DNA of 64,000 bases from Candidatus Anammoxibacter sp. (GTDB lineage Bacteria > Planctomycetota > Brocadiia > Brocadiales > Anammoxibacteraceae): contig JAIQZQ010000101.1 of the NCBI GenBank assembly GCA_021777105.1, positions 1-64,000 on the forward strand. The letters are read 5' to 3'. The notes under the pieces are model-generated. The model made no database searches, was not told where the DNA came from, and saw only the letters and a list, made by a program, of their open reading frames with translations. Made by a program: the position numbers and the translations under genes. The first letter of the stretch is position 1. Every line of letters starts with the position of its first letter. Below are positions 43,016 to 52,902 of this stretch, one piece after another.

Positions 43016-43840
43016 TTAAAACAGATAGCCTTGTTCATGGCTTAGTTCACTTGTAACCATATCGTAGTATTTTTGCTCAATTTCAACCCCGATAGAGTTT
43101 CGTTTTAGCTTTTGGGCGGCTTTGAGAGTCGCGCCTGAACCCATAAAAGGATCCAGCACGACATCATGCTCAATTGTGAAGAGCTTAATAAACCATTCGG
43201 GCAACGAGACGGGAAACGCCGCGCTATGGTTTTTATTATTGCATTCGGTGGCCATGTGTATCACGTTTGTGGGGTAGGCCATATCCCTGCCCGACCAGTT
43301 GGACACGTTTTTGCCAAATCCGCTTTCAGCTTTTGACTCGTCGCGTTCGCGGTCGGTTTTACTTAGATTCTTCAGCCTGGGCTTTGCCCAATCGCCCATT
43401 GGAACCATCACCGTCTCCTGATGCATATTAAATTTCTTGTTTTTGTTAAATTGCAGAAGTCGTTCCCAGGAGTCCCTAAAACGGTTTGGCCATTTTCCCG
43501 GGTAACAATTCTTTTTATGCCAAATAAACTCTTCCGTCCAAAGCCACCCCTGTTTTCGCATTTCAATAATAAGCTCCAGCACATATGTGTGCCGCTCGCC
43601 GTTTGCCACGCGCTCTTTTATGTTTAGAACAAACGTGCCGGTGGTTTTCTGAACTCTTAACAGTTCTTGTGATATCGGTAAAAACCACTCTACATATTTA
43701 TCCGCATGAACGCCGCCATATGTCTTTTTCCGTTGATCGGCGTATGGGGGAGAGGTAAAGATGAGGTCTACGGAGTTGTCGTCCAGGGTTTTCAATTCAT
43801 TCGCGCAATCGCCCAACAAACATTTTGCAGATATTTGCAT
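43016..43840 (-). CDS. solitary DNA methyltransferase (beta class, N4-cytosine or N6-adenine)
   Basis: 274 residues. The catalytic motif TSPPY (29-33) comes before the SAM motif DPFMGSGAT (around 230), the beta-class order; Ser in S-P-P-Y is most common in N4-cytosine methylases. VDLIFTSPPYADQ and SIGVEIEQKYYDM complete the pattern. No restriction nuclease gene is adjacent, so it is a solitary methylase or a survivor of a lost restriction system. Its target sequence cannot be read. Confidence 0.85.
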   Translation of the reverse strand: MQISAKCLLGDCANELKTLDDNSVDLIFTSPPYADQRKKTYGGVHADKYVEWFLPISQELLRVQKTTGTFVLNIKERVANGERHTYVLELIIEMRKQGWLWTEEFIWHKKNCYPGKWPNRFRDSWERLLQFNKNKKFNMHQETVMVPMGDWAKPRLKNLSKTDRERDESKAESGFGKNVSNWSGRDMAYPTNVIHMATECNNKNHSAAFPVSLPEWFIKLFTIEHDVVLDPFMGSGATLKAAQKLKRNSIGVEIEQKYYDMVTSELSHEQGYLF

Positions 43841-44012
43841 TGTAATTTCTTCTCAAAATTTATTTAGTATTAAACAATAGTGGATCAAAAGTTTAATAAA
43901 ATAATACTTTTTAGAGGTATTTGCAAATTTATTGCAGATTTTGGGCTTTGCGCGCGCTATTTATCCTTGAAGGTGGTAATATTTTTAAAAATATATTGTT
44001 AAAACGCGGCTT

Positions 44013-45221
44013 CTAAGTGCCTGTTATTCTTTTGAATTCAGCGTCGGCTATGTACGGCTCCCACTCCGGTCGACCGATGATTTGCTCTTTTTTCCATCCG
44101 CTATTAATCGCCTTTTTTAAATACTTTAAGGCGTCTTTCTTTTGGCCAAGTTTAGCGAACGAAGCGGCCAGAAAATAATAATCTTCCGCCCAAACCCGTT
44201 CATCGGGTGAAACCGAGGCTGATAATTTTATGGAGTTCTGGTATAAATTTACGGCAAGCGAATATTCGCTAACCAGGAAATTTACAAATCCCGCGTATTT
44301 TAAATACCTTATTCGCATGCCTACCGGCAAATTGTCAGGATTGTTGTTAATCAATCCATTTACCTTCTCCAGTTGCGTCTCCGCCTGGGCAATCATGTTC
44401 ATGCGGGCCAGCGCATAGATGAAGTGAGTTTGGAAGTTTATGTTCTCCGGGTACTCATCCACGAGCCATTTAGAGCCTGTATAAAACTTTTCCCAATCAT
44501 TTTCATTCCAATAAATTCTTTGCAATATGCGCCTGGCTTCCACGGCTAAAAGCGGGCTTTTATCTTTAACAATCTGTAATTCGCTAATGCCCTGGTTTTT
44601 ATTGCCTGACATACCCAGAAGGAAAGAGAGGGGTTTTATAAACTTCGGCGCAGTGGCGGCAAAATAGTGGAAAATGCCCAGGCCCAGATATGCGTCGTGA
44701 AAATCCGGGTCTTTTTTCACCACTTTTTCGCACAGCTTAAAACCCTTTTTGCCGGACCAAAACCCTTTCAGCCAACTGCCCTTAAGCATGTGCAGCCTGC
44801 CCATGTTGCCATGCGCGGCGCCTAAAAAATATAGAGAGTTCACCTCGTCCGGGTCTTTTTTTAACCGTTTTTTCGCAAGCTCAACCACGTTTTTGGACAA
44901 ATTAAAAGCTTCGCTCTCCAGTTTACGAATTTCAGGGCCGCCGGTGTCTTTATAAAACCGAAGCATTTCCAGGCAGATACCGCCTTTCATTAAATACAAC
45001 AATGGGTCGCCGGGATATTCATTGATAAGATTATCAAAGCTCTTTAAGGACAAATCGCTATCCATCCGGTAAAAAAAGTCTATCGCCTTTTGTATTCCCA
45101 ATATGATAACAAAGTCTTTTTGATCAGCGTCTACCACTGGTTTGGCAGGCGCGGCTCGGAATGGAGATAATATTGTTATTAAGGCCGCTAATAACAATAA
45201 ATTTAATAAATATCTGCGCAT
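44013..45221 (-). CDS. TPR protein with signal peptide
   Basis: 402 residues. The N-terminus MRRYLLNLLLLAALITILS then PFRAAPA is a signal peptide, so the protein is exported. The rest is helical repeats of TPR type (SLYFLGAAHGNMGRL, DAYLGLGIFHYFAATAP, WAEDYYFLAASFAKLGQ). The middle has few perfect TPR consensus positions. Probably a periplasmic scaffold. It is divergent from glgA; no functional link is evident. Confidence 0.75.
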   Translation of the reverse strand: MRRYLLNLLLLAALITILSPFRAAPAKPVVDADQKDFVIILGIQKAIDFFYRMDSDLSLKSFDNLINEYPGDPLLYLMKGGICLEMLRFYKDTGGPEIRKLESEAFNLSKNVVELAKKRLKKDPDEVNSLYFLGAAHGNMGRLHMLKGSWLKGFWSGKKGFKLCEKVVKKDPDFHDAYLGLGIFHYFAATAPKFIKPLSFLLGMSGNKNQGISELQIVKDKSPLLAVEARRILQRIYWNENDWEKFYTGSKWLVDEYPENINFQTHFIYALARMNMIAQAETQLEKVNGLINNNPDNLPVGMRIRYLKYAGFVNFLVSEYSLAVNLYQNSIKLSASVSPDERVWAEDYYFLAASFAKLGQKKDALKYLKKAINSGWKKEQIIGRPEWEPYIADAEFKRITGT

Positions 45222-45679
45222 AAAACGTAAAACCTTTCTTCTTTGTATCTTATGTTGTCTATTCTATGGAATTTAAACAGAAACCCGCCGAAAAATAAGG
45301 AGGCGCGCTACGGTTAAGTAAATTTTAACCAAAGGTATGGATTACTGTCAAATTATAATTAATAGCCTCTATTGTCAACCGCGATTCCCTTATAAACAGG
45401 GGGAAATTGGTATAAAACGGGAGCTGCCGCTATTTCACGAAAATGCGGTCAGTCCTTAAAGCTTATGTTTTAACGCTTTTAAAAAGACTAATTCATTTTT
45501 TGTGGTATAATTATATTTTTTCAATTTAACCGATTGCCATGCTTTTAACCCCGGAAAAATAGGGCTCTTTTAAATAAAGTAAAGAGTGAACAATTGATCT
45601 TTCCGGCGCTTTTTTATTTAAAGTGGTTTACTTTTGAGAATAAAATAGCTGAAATCATGTTGTAAAACGCCTTTTTATA
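45222..45679. promoter_or_regulatory. divergent intergenic region with extended -10 promoter for glgA
   Basis: No gene. TGGTATAAT at 45503-45511 is an extended -10 element reading rightward, about 170 bp before the glgA start, implying a long 5' leader. No good -35 is present, as expected for extended -10 promoters. No Shine-Dalgarno is obvious in front of glgA. Confidence 0.4.
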
Positions 45680-47143
45680 ATGAAAATTGCATTTGTGTCA
45701 TCAGAAGTTGCTCCGTTTGCCAAAACCGGGGGATTGGGAGATATTGTTGGGGCTTTGCCTAAAGCTATAAAGAGATTAGGCGGGCTTTGCTTAGTAATCG
45801 CGCCTAAATATAAATGTGTGGATGTGGCAAAATTTGATCTCAAGCTTCTGGATTATAACATATCGGTCTCAATTGCGGGCGACAATAAGAGGGCTGAAAT
45901 ATACCAGACTAAAATAGACGACGATATACCGGTCTATTTTATAAATAATGATGATTATTTTTACAGAGACGGTTTTTATGTAGAGAACGGGGTTGATTAC
46001 CCGGACAATGCCGAAAGGTTCGCTTTCTTTTCAAAAGCCGGCTTTCAGCTTTTAAAAGCTTTGGGCGTATCGCCGGACATAATACACTGCAGCGACTGGC
46101 AAACAGGGCTGATTCCCGCTTATATTAAAAACGGGGGCAAGGTGGATGATTTTTTTAAAAATACGTCAACTCTGTTTACAATACATAACGCCGCGTTTCA
46201 GGGAATATTTGATTCACGCTATCTGGATTTAATGGGGCTTTCGCAGGATGCGTTTGTCCCTGAATACGCTGAATTTTACGGGAAGATAAACCTTTTAAAA
46301 TGCGGCGCGGCTTTTGCTGATAGAATAACAACTGTAAGCGAGACATACGCAAAAGAGATACAAACAGAAGAGTTTGGCTGCGGCCTTAACTTTTTCTTTA
46401 GAGATCATAACCTAAAATTGGGCGGCATTACAAACGGCATAGACGACGAGGAGTGGAATCCGGCAAAGGACATAAATATTGCCCGACAATATTCCGTTAA
46501 CGATCTAACCGGCAAGGAGGCCTGCAAAAAGGAGTTGCTTGAGATATTCGGCCTTAAATATAGCGAGGGAACTCCGCTTATCGGCATTATTTCGCGGCTT
46601 GACGCTCAAAAAGGTTTTGACCTTATTGAGGAGATAATGGGACAATTAATGGAGCTTGATATACAGATGTGCCTGGTTGGAGTGGGAAATAAAGAGTACC
46701 ATTCATTTTTTAACAACGCGGCATCCATTTACAAGGATAAATTTGCGGTTAAAACAGTGTTTGACAATACGTTGGCGCATAAGGTTGAAGCCGGGGCCGA
46801 CATGTTTCTTATGCCTTCTAAATTTGAACCGTGCGGCATGAACCAGCTTTACAGCCTAAAATATGGGACAATTCCTATTGTTAGAGATACGGGGGGCTTG
46901 TCCGACACGATAAAAGCGTTTAACAATGGGGCTGAAAACGCCAATGGGTTCAAGTTCGCCGAATACTCCGGCGCGGCATGTTTAGATGCAGTTAAAACAG
47001 CGGTAAATATATTTTGCGGCAATAAGGATCAATGGAGGTCTTTAATGATAAACGCTATGAATGAAGACCATTCCTGGGATGTATCCGCCGCAAAATACCT
47101 AAAACTTTATCAAGAATTGAAAGGAGGCGCTTACCATGAATAA
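45680..47143 (+). CDS. glgA: glycogen synthase (ADP-glucose)
   Basis: 487 residues, GT5 family, adding glucose from ADP-glucose to glycogen. The N-terminal KTGGLGDI (K15) binds ADP-glucose; the C-terminal IISRLDAQKGFDLIEE and MPSKFEPCGMNQLYSLKYGT carry the catalytic and retaining-transferase signatures. The upstream neighbour is divergent; glgC overlaps its end by 8 bp. Translation start ATG 45680 gives the conserved MKIAFVSSEVAPFAK. Confidence 0.95.
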   Translation: MKIAFVSSEVAPFAKTGGLGDIVGALPKAIKRLGGLCLVIAPKYKCVDVAKFDLKLLDYNISVSIAGDNKRAEIYQTKIDDDIPVYFINNDDYFYRDGFYVENGVDYPDNAERFAFFSKAGFQLLKALGVSPDIIHCSDWQTGLIPAYIKNGGKVDDFFKNTSTLFTIHNAAFQGIFDSRYLDLMGLSQDAFVPEYAEFYGKINLLKCGAAFADRITTVSETYAKEIQTEEFGCGLNFFFRDHNLKLGGITNGIDDEEWNPAKDINIARQYSVNDLTGKEACKKELLEIFGLKYSEGTPLIGIISRLDAQKGFDLIEEIMGQLMELDIQMCLVGVGNKEYHSFFNNAASIYKDKFAVKTVFDNTLAHKVEAGADMFLMPSKFEPCGMNQLYSLKYGTIPIVRDTGGLSDTIKAFNNGAENANGFKFAEYSGAACLDAVKTAVNIFCGNKDQWRSLMINAMNEDHSWDVSAAKYLKLYQELKGGAYHE

Positions 47144-48389
47144 CGCATTAACTATGATACTGGCGGGAGGCGAAGGCAAACGGCTGTTTCCTTTGTCAAA
47201 AGAGCGGGCAAAGCCGGCCGTGCCGTTTGGCGGAAGGTATCGAATTATGGATTTCGTGTTAAGCAATTTTGTAAATTCCGGTTTTTACAAAATAAAAGTG
47301 CTTACTCAATTCCGGTGCGACTCATTAAACAGGCAACTTTCCCTTGCATGGAGGTTATCTCCAATTCTGGATCACTACATTGAGCCGGTCTCTCCGCAGA
47401 TGAAAACGGGCGAAGAGTGGTATAAAGGCAGCGCCGACGCGGTATACCAAAACCTGAATCTTATTTACAATGAAAATTGCGATCGTGTTTGCGTTTTTGG
47501 AGCTGATCATATCTATAAAATGGACGTGCGCCAAAAAATGGATTTCCATAACAAAATGGGGGCTGACCTCACAATATCCGCCATACCTGTAAGCGTGGAG
47601 GAAGCAAAGGAGTTTGGCGTTATTGAAGTTGATGAGGATTGGAAAGTTGTTGGATTTGAGGAGAAGCCGGATAATCCGAAAACTATACCAGGCAATCCGG
47701 AAATGGCCCTGGTTTCAATGGGGAATTACATTTTTAACACAGACGTGCTTGTCGATAGCGTAATAAGAGACAGCAGGATGGACTCTTCCCATGACTTCGG
47801 CAAAGATATTCTGCCCATACTGTTCACAAACAACAAAGTGTACGCCTATAACTTTAAAGACAACAACATATCGGGAATGTCTGAAAAAGAGAGGGGTTAT
47901 TGGAGGGATGTGGGAAGCATTGACGCATACTGGAACGCAAGTTTGGATTTAATTAATGTATCGCCTATATTTAGCCTGTATAATGAAAACTGGCCTATAA
48001 GGAGTTACTACCCGCCTCTGCCTCCGGCTAAATTCGTTTTTTCGGGAAAGGAAGAGGGGCGTATAGGCATTGCCACTGATTCTCTGGTGTCTGAAGGGTG
48101 CATTGTCAGCGGCGGGCAGGTTGACCACTCTATCCTTTCGCCAATGGTCAGGATAAACAGTTACGCTCAAGTCTCGGAATCAATTTTAATGGAAGGCGTA
48201 AATGTTGGCCGGTATGCCAAAATCAAAAAGGCGATTATAGATAAATTTGTCAACATTCCTCCGCATATGGAGATTGGATACAATGAAAAGGAAGACCGGG
48301 AAAAATTTTACGTCTCTCCAAACGGAGTTATAGTTATACCCAAAAACGCCAACCTTGGCGGAATAATAAACGCCAACGATTATGATTAA
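47136..48389 (+). CDS. glgC: glucose-1-phosphate adenylyltransferase
   Basis: 417 residues. It makes ADP-glucose from glucose-1-phosphate and ATP, the committed step of glycogen synthesis. The pyrophosphorylase signature is ILAGGEGKRLFPLSKERAKP then AVPFGGRYRIMDF; FGADHIYKMD, GFEEKPDNP and the C-terminal left-handed beta-helix (VSEGCIVSGG) follow. AAAGGAGG precedes the ATG. It overlaps glgA by 8 bp and the next gene by 8 bp, a tightly coupled three-gene operon. Confidence 0.95.
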   Translation: MNNALTMILAGGEGKRLFPLSKERAKPAVPFGGRYRIMDFVLSNFVNSGFYKIKVLTQFRCDSLNRQLSLAWRLSPILDHYIEPVSPQMKTGEEWYKGSADAVYQNLNLIYNENCDRVCVFGADHIYKMDVRQKMDFHNKMGADLTISAIPVSVEEAKEFGVIEVDEDWKVVGFEEKPDNPKTIPGNPEMALVSMGNYIFNTDVLVDSVIRDSRMDSSHDFGKDILPILFTNNKVYAYNFKDNNISGMSEKERGYWRDVGSIDAYWNASLDLINVSPIFSLYNENWPIRSYYPPLPPAKFVFSGKEEGRIGIATDSLVSEGCIVSGGQVDHSILSPMVRINSYAQVSESILMEGVNVGRYAKIKKAIIDKFVNIPPHMEIGYNEKEDREKFYVSPNGVIVIPKNANLGGIINANDYD

Positions 48390-49308
48390 TGAACCGGACG
48401 CGGGCTCCGAAGCTAAAGAAATGGGAAACAAGGTTGCCGGTTTTCTTAAAAGCCGGCAACCCGAAGTCTGCCGGTTATGCAAATCACCCGCAACCCGCGT
48501 CTTCGACCTGCCGCTCTATAGCATTGAAGGCGATTGGATCACGCCTGTTTACCGCTGCCGAGGCTGCAAAACATACATGCGGGATTTTGACTATTCATCT
48601 CCTCAAATGATCAAGCATTTCACCCTGTCCACATACACAAACCTGAGTAATGAGAAAAGGCTAAGGCATGAAAAACTGGATTATTTTCACTTTATCGCCA
48701 ACAAAGCACAGACTGCCGGCAATAAGGAAAATGATAAAAACGCCCTTGACGTGGGATCATGTTTCGGCCACCTGTTGGACATATTTAAATCGCGCAATTT
48801 TCAAACATTTGGTGTTGAGCCCTTCGAGCCACTTTACCGGGAGGCAATCAGAAGGAAAAACCATTCAATGTTCAGGGACATATGCGGCCTGCCTGATTCT
48901 TTAAAGTTTGACGTGATAACAATGCTTGACACTTTGTATTTGATAGAAGATCCATTGTCATTGCTGGTCAATTTACGCAAACGTATTAAACCAAATGGAG
49001 TGTTAATAATCAGGATTGTAAACCGCGTCTGGATACTTGACACTTTAAGATATTTGCGTTTTCCAGTTTCAAGCAATGTGTTTGGCGATCATAAATACAG
49101 CTTTAGCTTAAATGGAATGCGTTTGTTATTGAAAGCCGCGGGTTTTAAAACAGTGTCAATTACAGGAAAAGAGCCGGGCAAGCTGATATCAGACCCTAAA
49201 CGCAGGCTTTTGGCGCAAATCTTTTCGTTGTTTAGCAACCTCCCTGGTGTCAACCTCGCCCCAGGATTAATCCTCTTCTGCGCGCCAAATCCAGACAACC
49301 GCATATAG
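48382..49308 (+). CDS. SAM-dependent methyltransferase with N-terminal zinc-binding motif
   Basis: 308 residues. An N-terminal C-x2-C (CRLC, 30-33) and C-x2-C (CRGC, about 55-58) pair frame a small zinc site, followed by a class I methyltransferase domain: ALDVGSCFGHLLDIFKSR (motif I), FGVEPFEPLYREA, and VITMLDTLYLIEDPLSLL. This arrangement is common in sugar or small-molecule C-methyltransferases of cell-surface clusters. Overlap with glgC suggests co-expression, but a link to glycogen is not established. Confidence 0.8.
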   Translation: MINEPDAGSEAKEMGNKVAGFLKSRQPEVCRLCKSPATRVFDLPLYSIEGDWITPVYRCRGCKTYMRDFDYSSPQMIKHFTLSTYTNLSNEKRLRHEKLDYFHFIANKAQTAGNKENDKNALDVGSCFGHLLDIFKSRNFQTFGVEPFEPLYREAIRRKNHSMFRDICGLPDSLKFDVITMLDTLYLIEDPLSLLVNLRKRIKPNGVLIIRIVNRVWILDTLRYLRFPVSSNVFGDHKYSFSLNGMRLLLKAAGFKTVSITGKEPGKLISDPKRRLLAQIFSLFSNLPGVNLAPGLILFCAPNPDNRI

Positions 49309-49387
49309 TAAAACCTCTTTGCCAAATCTTTCTATATTGCGGAAACTTCCGTTGAAAACTATGCTACCCTGTGTTTTTTGAATGTTT

Positions 49388-49420
49388 GTGACTGAATTGT
49401 GACTGAATTGTGACTGAAAA
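49388..49420 (+). promoter_or_regulatory. three tandem 11-bp GTGACTGAATT repeats
   Basis: GTGACTGAATT, GTGACTGAATT and GTGACTGAAAA run head to tail at one-helical-turn spacing, 197 bp before the next start codon and in its orientation. TAATAT follows 22 bases after the last repeat. The same TGTGACTG octamer is tandem at 11-bp spacing at 20043-20061. Confidence 0.55.
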
Positions 49421-49616
49421 ATGGTATATGTTCAGTCGTAATATTTGTTGATATATGGGGCTGGTTTTTATATATTATTTGCCAACATAGTATATTTGTT
49501 ATGTCGTTATCTGAATTGAAATATTATATACAAAAACATGTAAAAAAGCGGTAAACGCTCTTAAAAACAGATACGTTTAAATAAATATGAAACTTTTTAA
49601 TATGGAGATGTTGATA

Positions 49617-50777
49617 ATGAAAAAAAATAATAATGAAACTTTAACAGGATCTCATAACTCCTGTGATTACGTCAAGGCAATCCCGGAAGAGCTCCCTTTT
49701 GGCCATAATGAATCATCCAATGTATTTGGCTCTATTCCTGTTTGCAGTTTAAACAGGAGATTAAAAGCCATTGCCGCAACAATATTGACAATTTTTATTG
49801 TCGCAGGGTGCGCAAGTATGCATGAGCGTGATGTGGCTTCAACTCGTCAGGATCAAGTGGTTTTTGCCGTGGTAGGGGATATGCCGTATAACGCTAATGA
49901 AGAGGCTAGTTTAACCTGGCCAAACGGGGAAATTGTAAAAGCTATACGCGCCGTCAATCCGTCAGTTTTAGTGCATTATGGTGATTTTAAAGCCGGCGGC
50001 GGAAGTTGCACCGACGATTTATTTGAAAAGAGTAAAAGGCTGATAGCCGGCATGATTCCAAACCGGACGGTTTACACTCCGGGCGATAATGACTGGACGG
50101 ATTGTGATAGGGATTCAACGGAGATACGCTTTGACGAGATGGAGCGTTTGCAATTTATACGCAACATATTTTTTAACAATACAGGCCTGGAAATGACACG
50201 TGACATACCTGGGTTGATTCGGCAAGAAGGGCAACCGGAAAATGCAATGTGGAGAATAAAAGACCTTGTTATGGGCACACTGCATCTCGTTGGAACCAAT
50301 AACGGCAGGGATGAAATCCTGTTAAGCGACGAAAACCAGGCCCTGGATGCCGTTGATATACGCGATACCTTAAATGAAATCTGGTTGCAAGAAATGTTTG
50401 AATCCGCTGAATCCGCAAAAGGGTTGGTAATGGTGTTTCAAGCTGATATATATGAAGAGAACGACGTTACTCAAGAGTGCTCAAAAGAAAACCGGACGGA
50501 ATGCGATGGGCACAAACGAATCCGCGACGCAATAGAGAAGATGGCCTTCATATACGAGAAACCTGTTTTAGTTGTCCATGGCGATACTAATGCGTACTGT
50601 TTCCAACATCAATCAAAAGAAGTTGCCAACCTTTGGCGTTTAAACGGCCCGGGCGATTTCAAAGTAATTGATGCGGCTCAAGTTGTTTTTGATCCCAATG
50701 ATACTTCAATGCCGTTTAAAGTATACGGATTATTAGACCCCAAAGCTCCGCCGGCAGTTTGCGACTACAGCCGGTAA
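49617..50777 (+). CDS. calcineurin-like metallophosphoesterase, membrane-anchored
   Basis: 386 residues. Unusually the hydrophobic segment with lipobox-like VAGC lies about 60 residues in (AIAATILTIFIVAGCAS), after a polar N-terminus, so either the true start is internal or it is a type II anchor. The metal ligands appear in order: VVGDMPYN, HYGDFKAGG, TPGDNDW, and VVHGDTNAYCF. Substrate unknown. GGAG lies before the ATG at 49617, preferred to ATG 49587. The upstream phased repeats suggest control by a response regulator. Confidence 0.65.
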   Translation: MKKNNNETLTGSHNSCDYVKAIPEELPFGHNESSNVFGSIPVCSLNRRLKAIAATILTIFIVAGCASMHERDVASTRQDQVVFAVVGDMPYNANEEASLTWPNGEIVKAIRAVNPSVLVHYGDFKAGGGSCTDDLFEKSKRLIAGMIPNRTVYTPGDNDWTDCDRDSTEIRFDEMERLQFIRNIFFNNTGLEMTRDIPGLIRQEGQPENAMWRIKDLVMGTLHLVGTNNGRDEILLSDENQALDAVDIRDTLNEIWLQEMFESAESAKGLVMVFQADIYEENDVTQECSKENRTECDGHKRIRDAIEKMAFIYEKPVLVVHGDTNAYCFQHQSKEVANLWRLNGPGDFKVIDAAQVVFDPNDTSMPFKVYGLLDPKAPPAVCDYSR

Positions 50778-50784
50778 TTAAAAA

Positions 50785-50820
50785 CGGCGCGTTCCCAAGC
50801 TTAGATTTGTGAACGCGCCG
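50785..50820. terminator. hairpin after the metallophosphoesterase gene
   Basis: CGGCGCGTTC (50785-50794) and GAACGCGCCG (50811-50820), a perfect GC-rich 10-bp stem with a 16-nt loop, 7 bp after the stop codon. No T-run follows, so it may act with Rho or protect the 3' end. Confidence 0.5.
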
Positions 50821-50891
50821 GATTGGCGCTAAAGCGTTGCCGTTATACAGGTTTTTGCGGATACCAATGATCATAACCATCGTTCTCCTTT

Positions 50892-51161
50892 GTGCCTTTA
50901 TTTAAGAATCCGCCGCCTGTGTATCGATATTTAACTTTTGGCCCGTATAGTAACATTTCAGATATTCGAAAGATTCATGGTTTAACTAAATTCAAAAAAC
51001 TTGCTGATGAGGCTATTAACAATTTACCTGATGAATTAAAGCCTTTTATAAATATAGAAGAGTTTGTTGAGGGCAAAACTTTGCGCTCAACACAAAAGAC
51101 CGGTCGAAATGAGCCGTGCCCATGCAGAAGCGGGAAAAGACATAAGCAATGTTGCGGGTAG
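50892..51161 (+). CDS. small SEC-C motif protein
   Basis: 89 residues from a GTG. The last 25 residues, RNEPCPCRSGKRHKQCC, are the SEC-C zinc motif found at the end of SecA and in many unrelated small proteins. The first 60 residues are not recognised. The GTG start is uncertain; the gene could be the tail of something longer, although there is no coding frame upstream. Confidence 0.6.
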   Translation: MPLFKNPPPVYRYLTFGPYSNISDIRKIHGLTKFKKLADEAINNLPDELKPFINIEEFVEGKTLRSTQKTGRNEPCPCRSGKRHKQCCG

Positions 51162-51336
51162 TTGAGTGAATATAAAGCGGTAATAATAGGAATGCGTAAT
51201 CGGCAGCTTAATGGCTAATATGTTAATGGGTTAGGTTTGTATCTCCTCCTCCCCCCCGTTGATTCCCAGAAAATCAAAAGCGTTTTACTCTCCTTGGCGA
51301 GCCCAGCTTCGCGTTTAAAAGAGTCAGAGGTCTTGA

Positions 51337-52902
51337 TCATAGATTCGCTTCTTTAATAGTTTCAGACAGGAAACCGGCAAGGTTTCTTTCTCTCTTATCA
51401 ATTGAAAAGCCAACCATAACGATTTCCCGTTTATCAGGGAGGTATGGCGCATAATATTTTTTCTTTTTTATCTGATCCAAGGCTGCCTGGGCTGATCCCA
51501 TTTTAAACTCAAATATGTAAATGCGCTTATCTGTTTTTATCACTGCATCTGTTGAGCCAAAGTTTGACTGTATTTCACATTGTATTTGAATGCCGACAAT
51601 TTTCAATACTATGTATATTATAGAGTGATAAAAACCTTCATACTCTTTCACTTTATCCAACTGTTTTGCCGTAATAGAGCTAAAAAGGGCACTTAACGCT
51701 GTAATGAAACAATTCATATCATTGTTATTGAGGGCCTCAATCAACGAATCAACAATATATTCCATCTCATCGGATGTGCTGTTTGCGTAATGTTCGACCG
51801 CAAAGTTAAAAAAAGAGTCTCTTACCTCTTTATTAGGAAACTCAAGTAAATACCTGTTCTCATCATTGTCAACTTTCTTAATAGTAAGATATCCGGTCTG
51901 AAACATTATTGCGGTAATATTGATATTATCTATATCATATTTGTTGAAGGCCGATTCATTTATCAGTTTGTTTATTGATTGGTTTATCTCGCTGCCGGCC
52001 TCTTTTAATTTCTTGATAAGGAATGTTGGCGTCCCTGTTTCAAACCAGAAATTTTTAAAGACCTTTGCGTCAAAGAGGCTTAGGAGTGAATATGGATTGT
52101 ACAGAAAGTTTATACCGTCCCATGAGTAACCGTTATACCATTCCATGATCTTATTTAGCAGGCTTGGCTGTGGTAGTTGCAATTTTTCCGCGACCTTTTC
52201 AAGGTAAGCGGGATAATATTTTTTTATCTCAATTTCACTATAACCGACAATTGTTGAATAATCATTGTGCATTGTTATGTCGGAAAGATGGTTAAGGTCG
52301 CTAAAAATTGAAACTCTGCTAAATTTTGAGACTCCGGTGATAAATAGAAAACGGATATATCTGTCTTGATCTTTAACACCGGAGTAAAACGTTTTTAATA
52401 TATCTCTATTCTCGTAAGCTTGTTTCATTTCAGAACTTTCAAGATGATCAATAATGGGTTTATCGTATTCATCTATCAGAATAACGACAGGATTTTTTTC
52501 TCCCAATTTTTCAATAAGTTCCAGAAATTTACCTGAGTAAATCGAAGATTGCAGTTCGATGTTATGCTTTGAAGCCAATTGAGTTATATATTCGTCAATG
52601 GCTCTCTTAAGTCCCAACTCTCTATATTGAATCTTGGCGAAGCTGAAATGTAAAACAGGCGAGGTTGCATGCCAATTCCATTTGTCTCGTACCCAACACT
52701 CTTCAAAAAGCGGCTTATTACCCTCAAACAACTCCTTTAAAGTGTTTACCAATAGTGATTTACCAAACCGTCTGGGGCGCGAGAGGAAATAATATTTTCC
52801 GGCATCTATTAATTTATAGATAATTTCAGTCTTGTCAACATAGATGAGGTTTTTTGTTTTAAATTCTGACAGAGCCTGGATTCCCAACCCAATTTTTTTC
52901 AT
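51337..52902 (-). CDS. AAA-ATPase-like protein with C-terminal PD-(D/E)XK nuclease domain
   Basis: 521 residues. AAA-ATPase_like N-terminus: YVDKTEIIYKL, Walker A in RPRRFGKSLLVNTL (about 42-55), Walker B VVILIDEYDKPI (about 137). The C-terminus, STDAVIKTDKRIYIFEFKMG, is the PD-(D/E)XK core (D, E-F-K) of the PDDEXK_9 group. These proteins are abundant in environmental Bacteroidetes, Planctomycetes and clostridia, with unknown function; mobility or defence has been proposed. It seems intact and stands alone. Confidence 0.85.
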   Translation of the reverse strand: MKKIGLGIQALSEFKTKNLIYVDKTEIIYKLIDAGKYYFLSRPRRFGKSLLVNTLKELFEGNKPLFEECWVRDKWNWHATSPVLHFSFAKIQYRELGLKRAIDEYITQLASKHNIELQSSIYSGKFLELIEKLGEKNPVVILIDEYDKPIIDHLESSEMKQAYENRDILKTFYSGVKDQDRYIRFLFITGVSKFSRVSIFSDLNHLSDITMHNDYSTIVGYSEIEIKKYYPAYLEKVAEKLQLPQPSLLNKIMEWYNGYSWDGINFLYNPYSLLSLFDAKVFKNFWFETGTPTFLIKKLKEAGSEINQSINKLINESAFNKYDIDNINITAIMFQTGYLTIKKVDNDENRYLLEFPNKEVRDSFFNFAVEHYANSTSDEMEYIVDSLIEALNNNDMNCFITALSALFSSITAKQLDKVKEYEGFYHSIIYIVLKIVGIQIQCEIQSNFGSTDAVIKTDKRIYIFEFKMGSAQAALDQIKKKKYYAPYLPDKREIVMVGFSIDKRERNLAGFLSETIKEANL

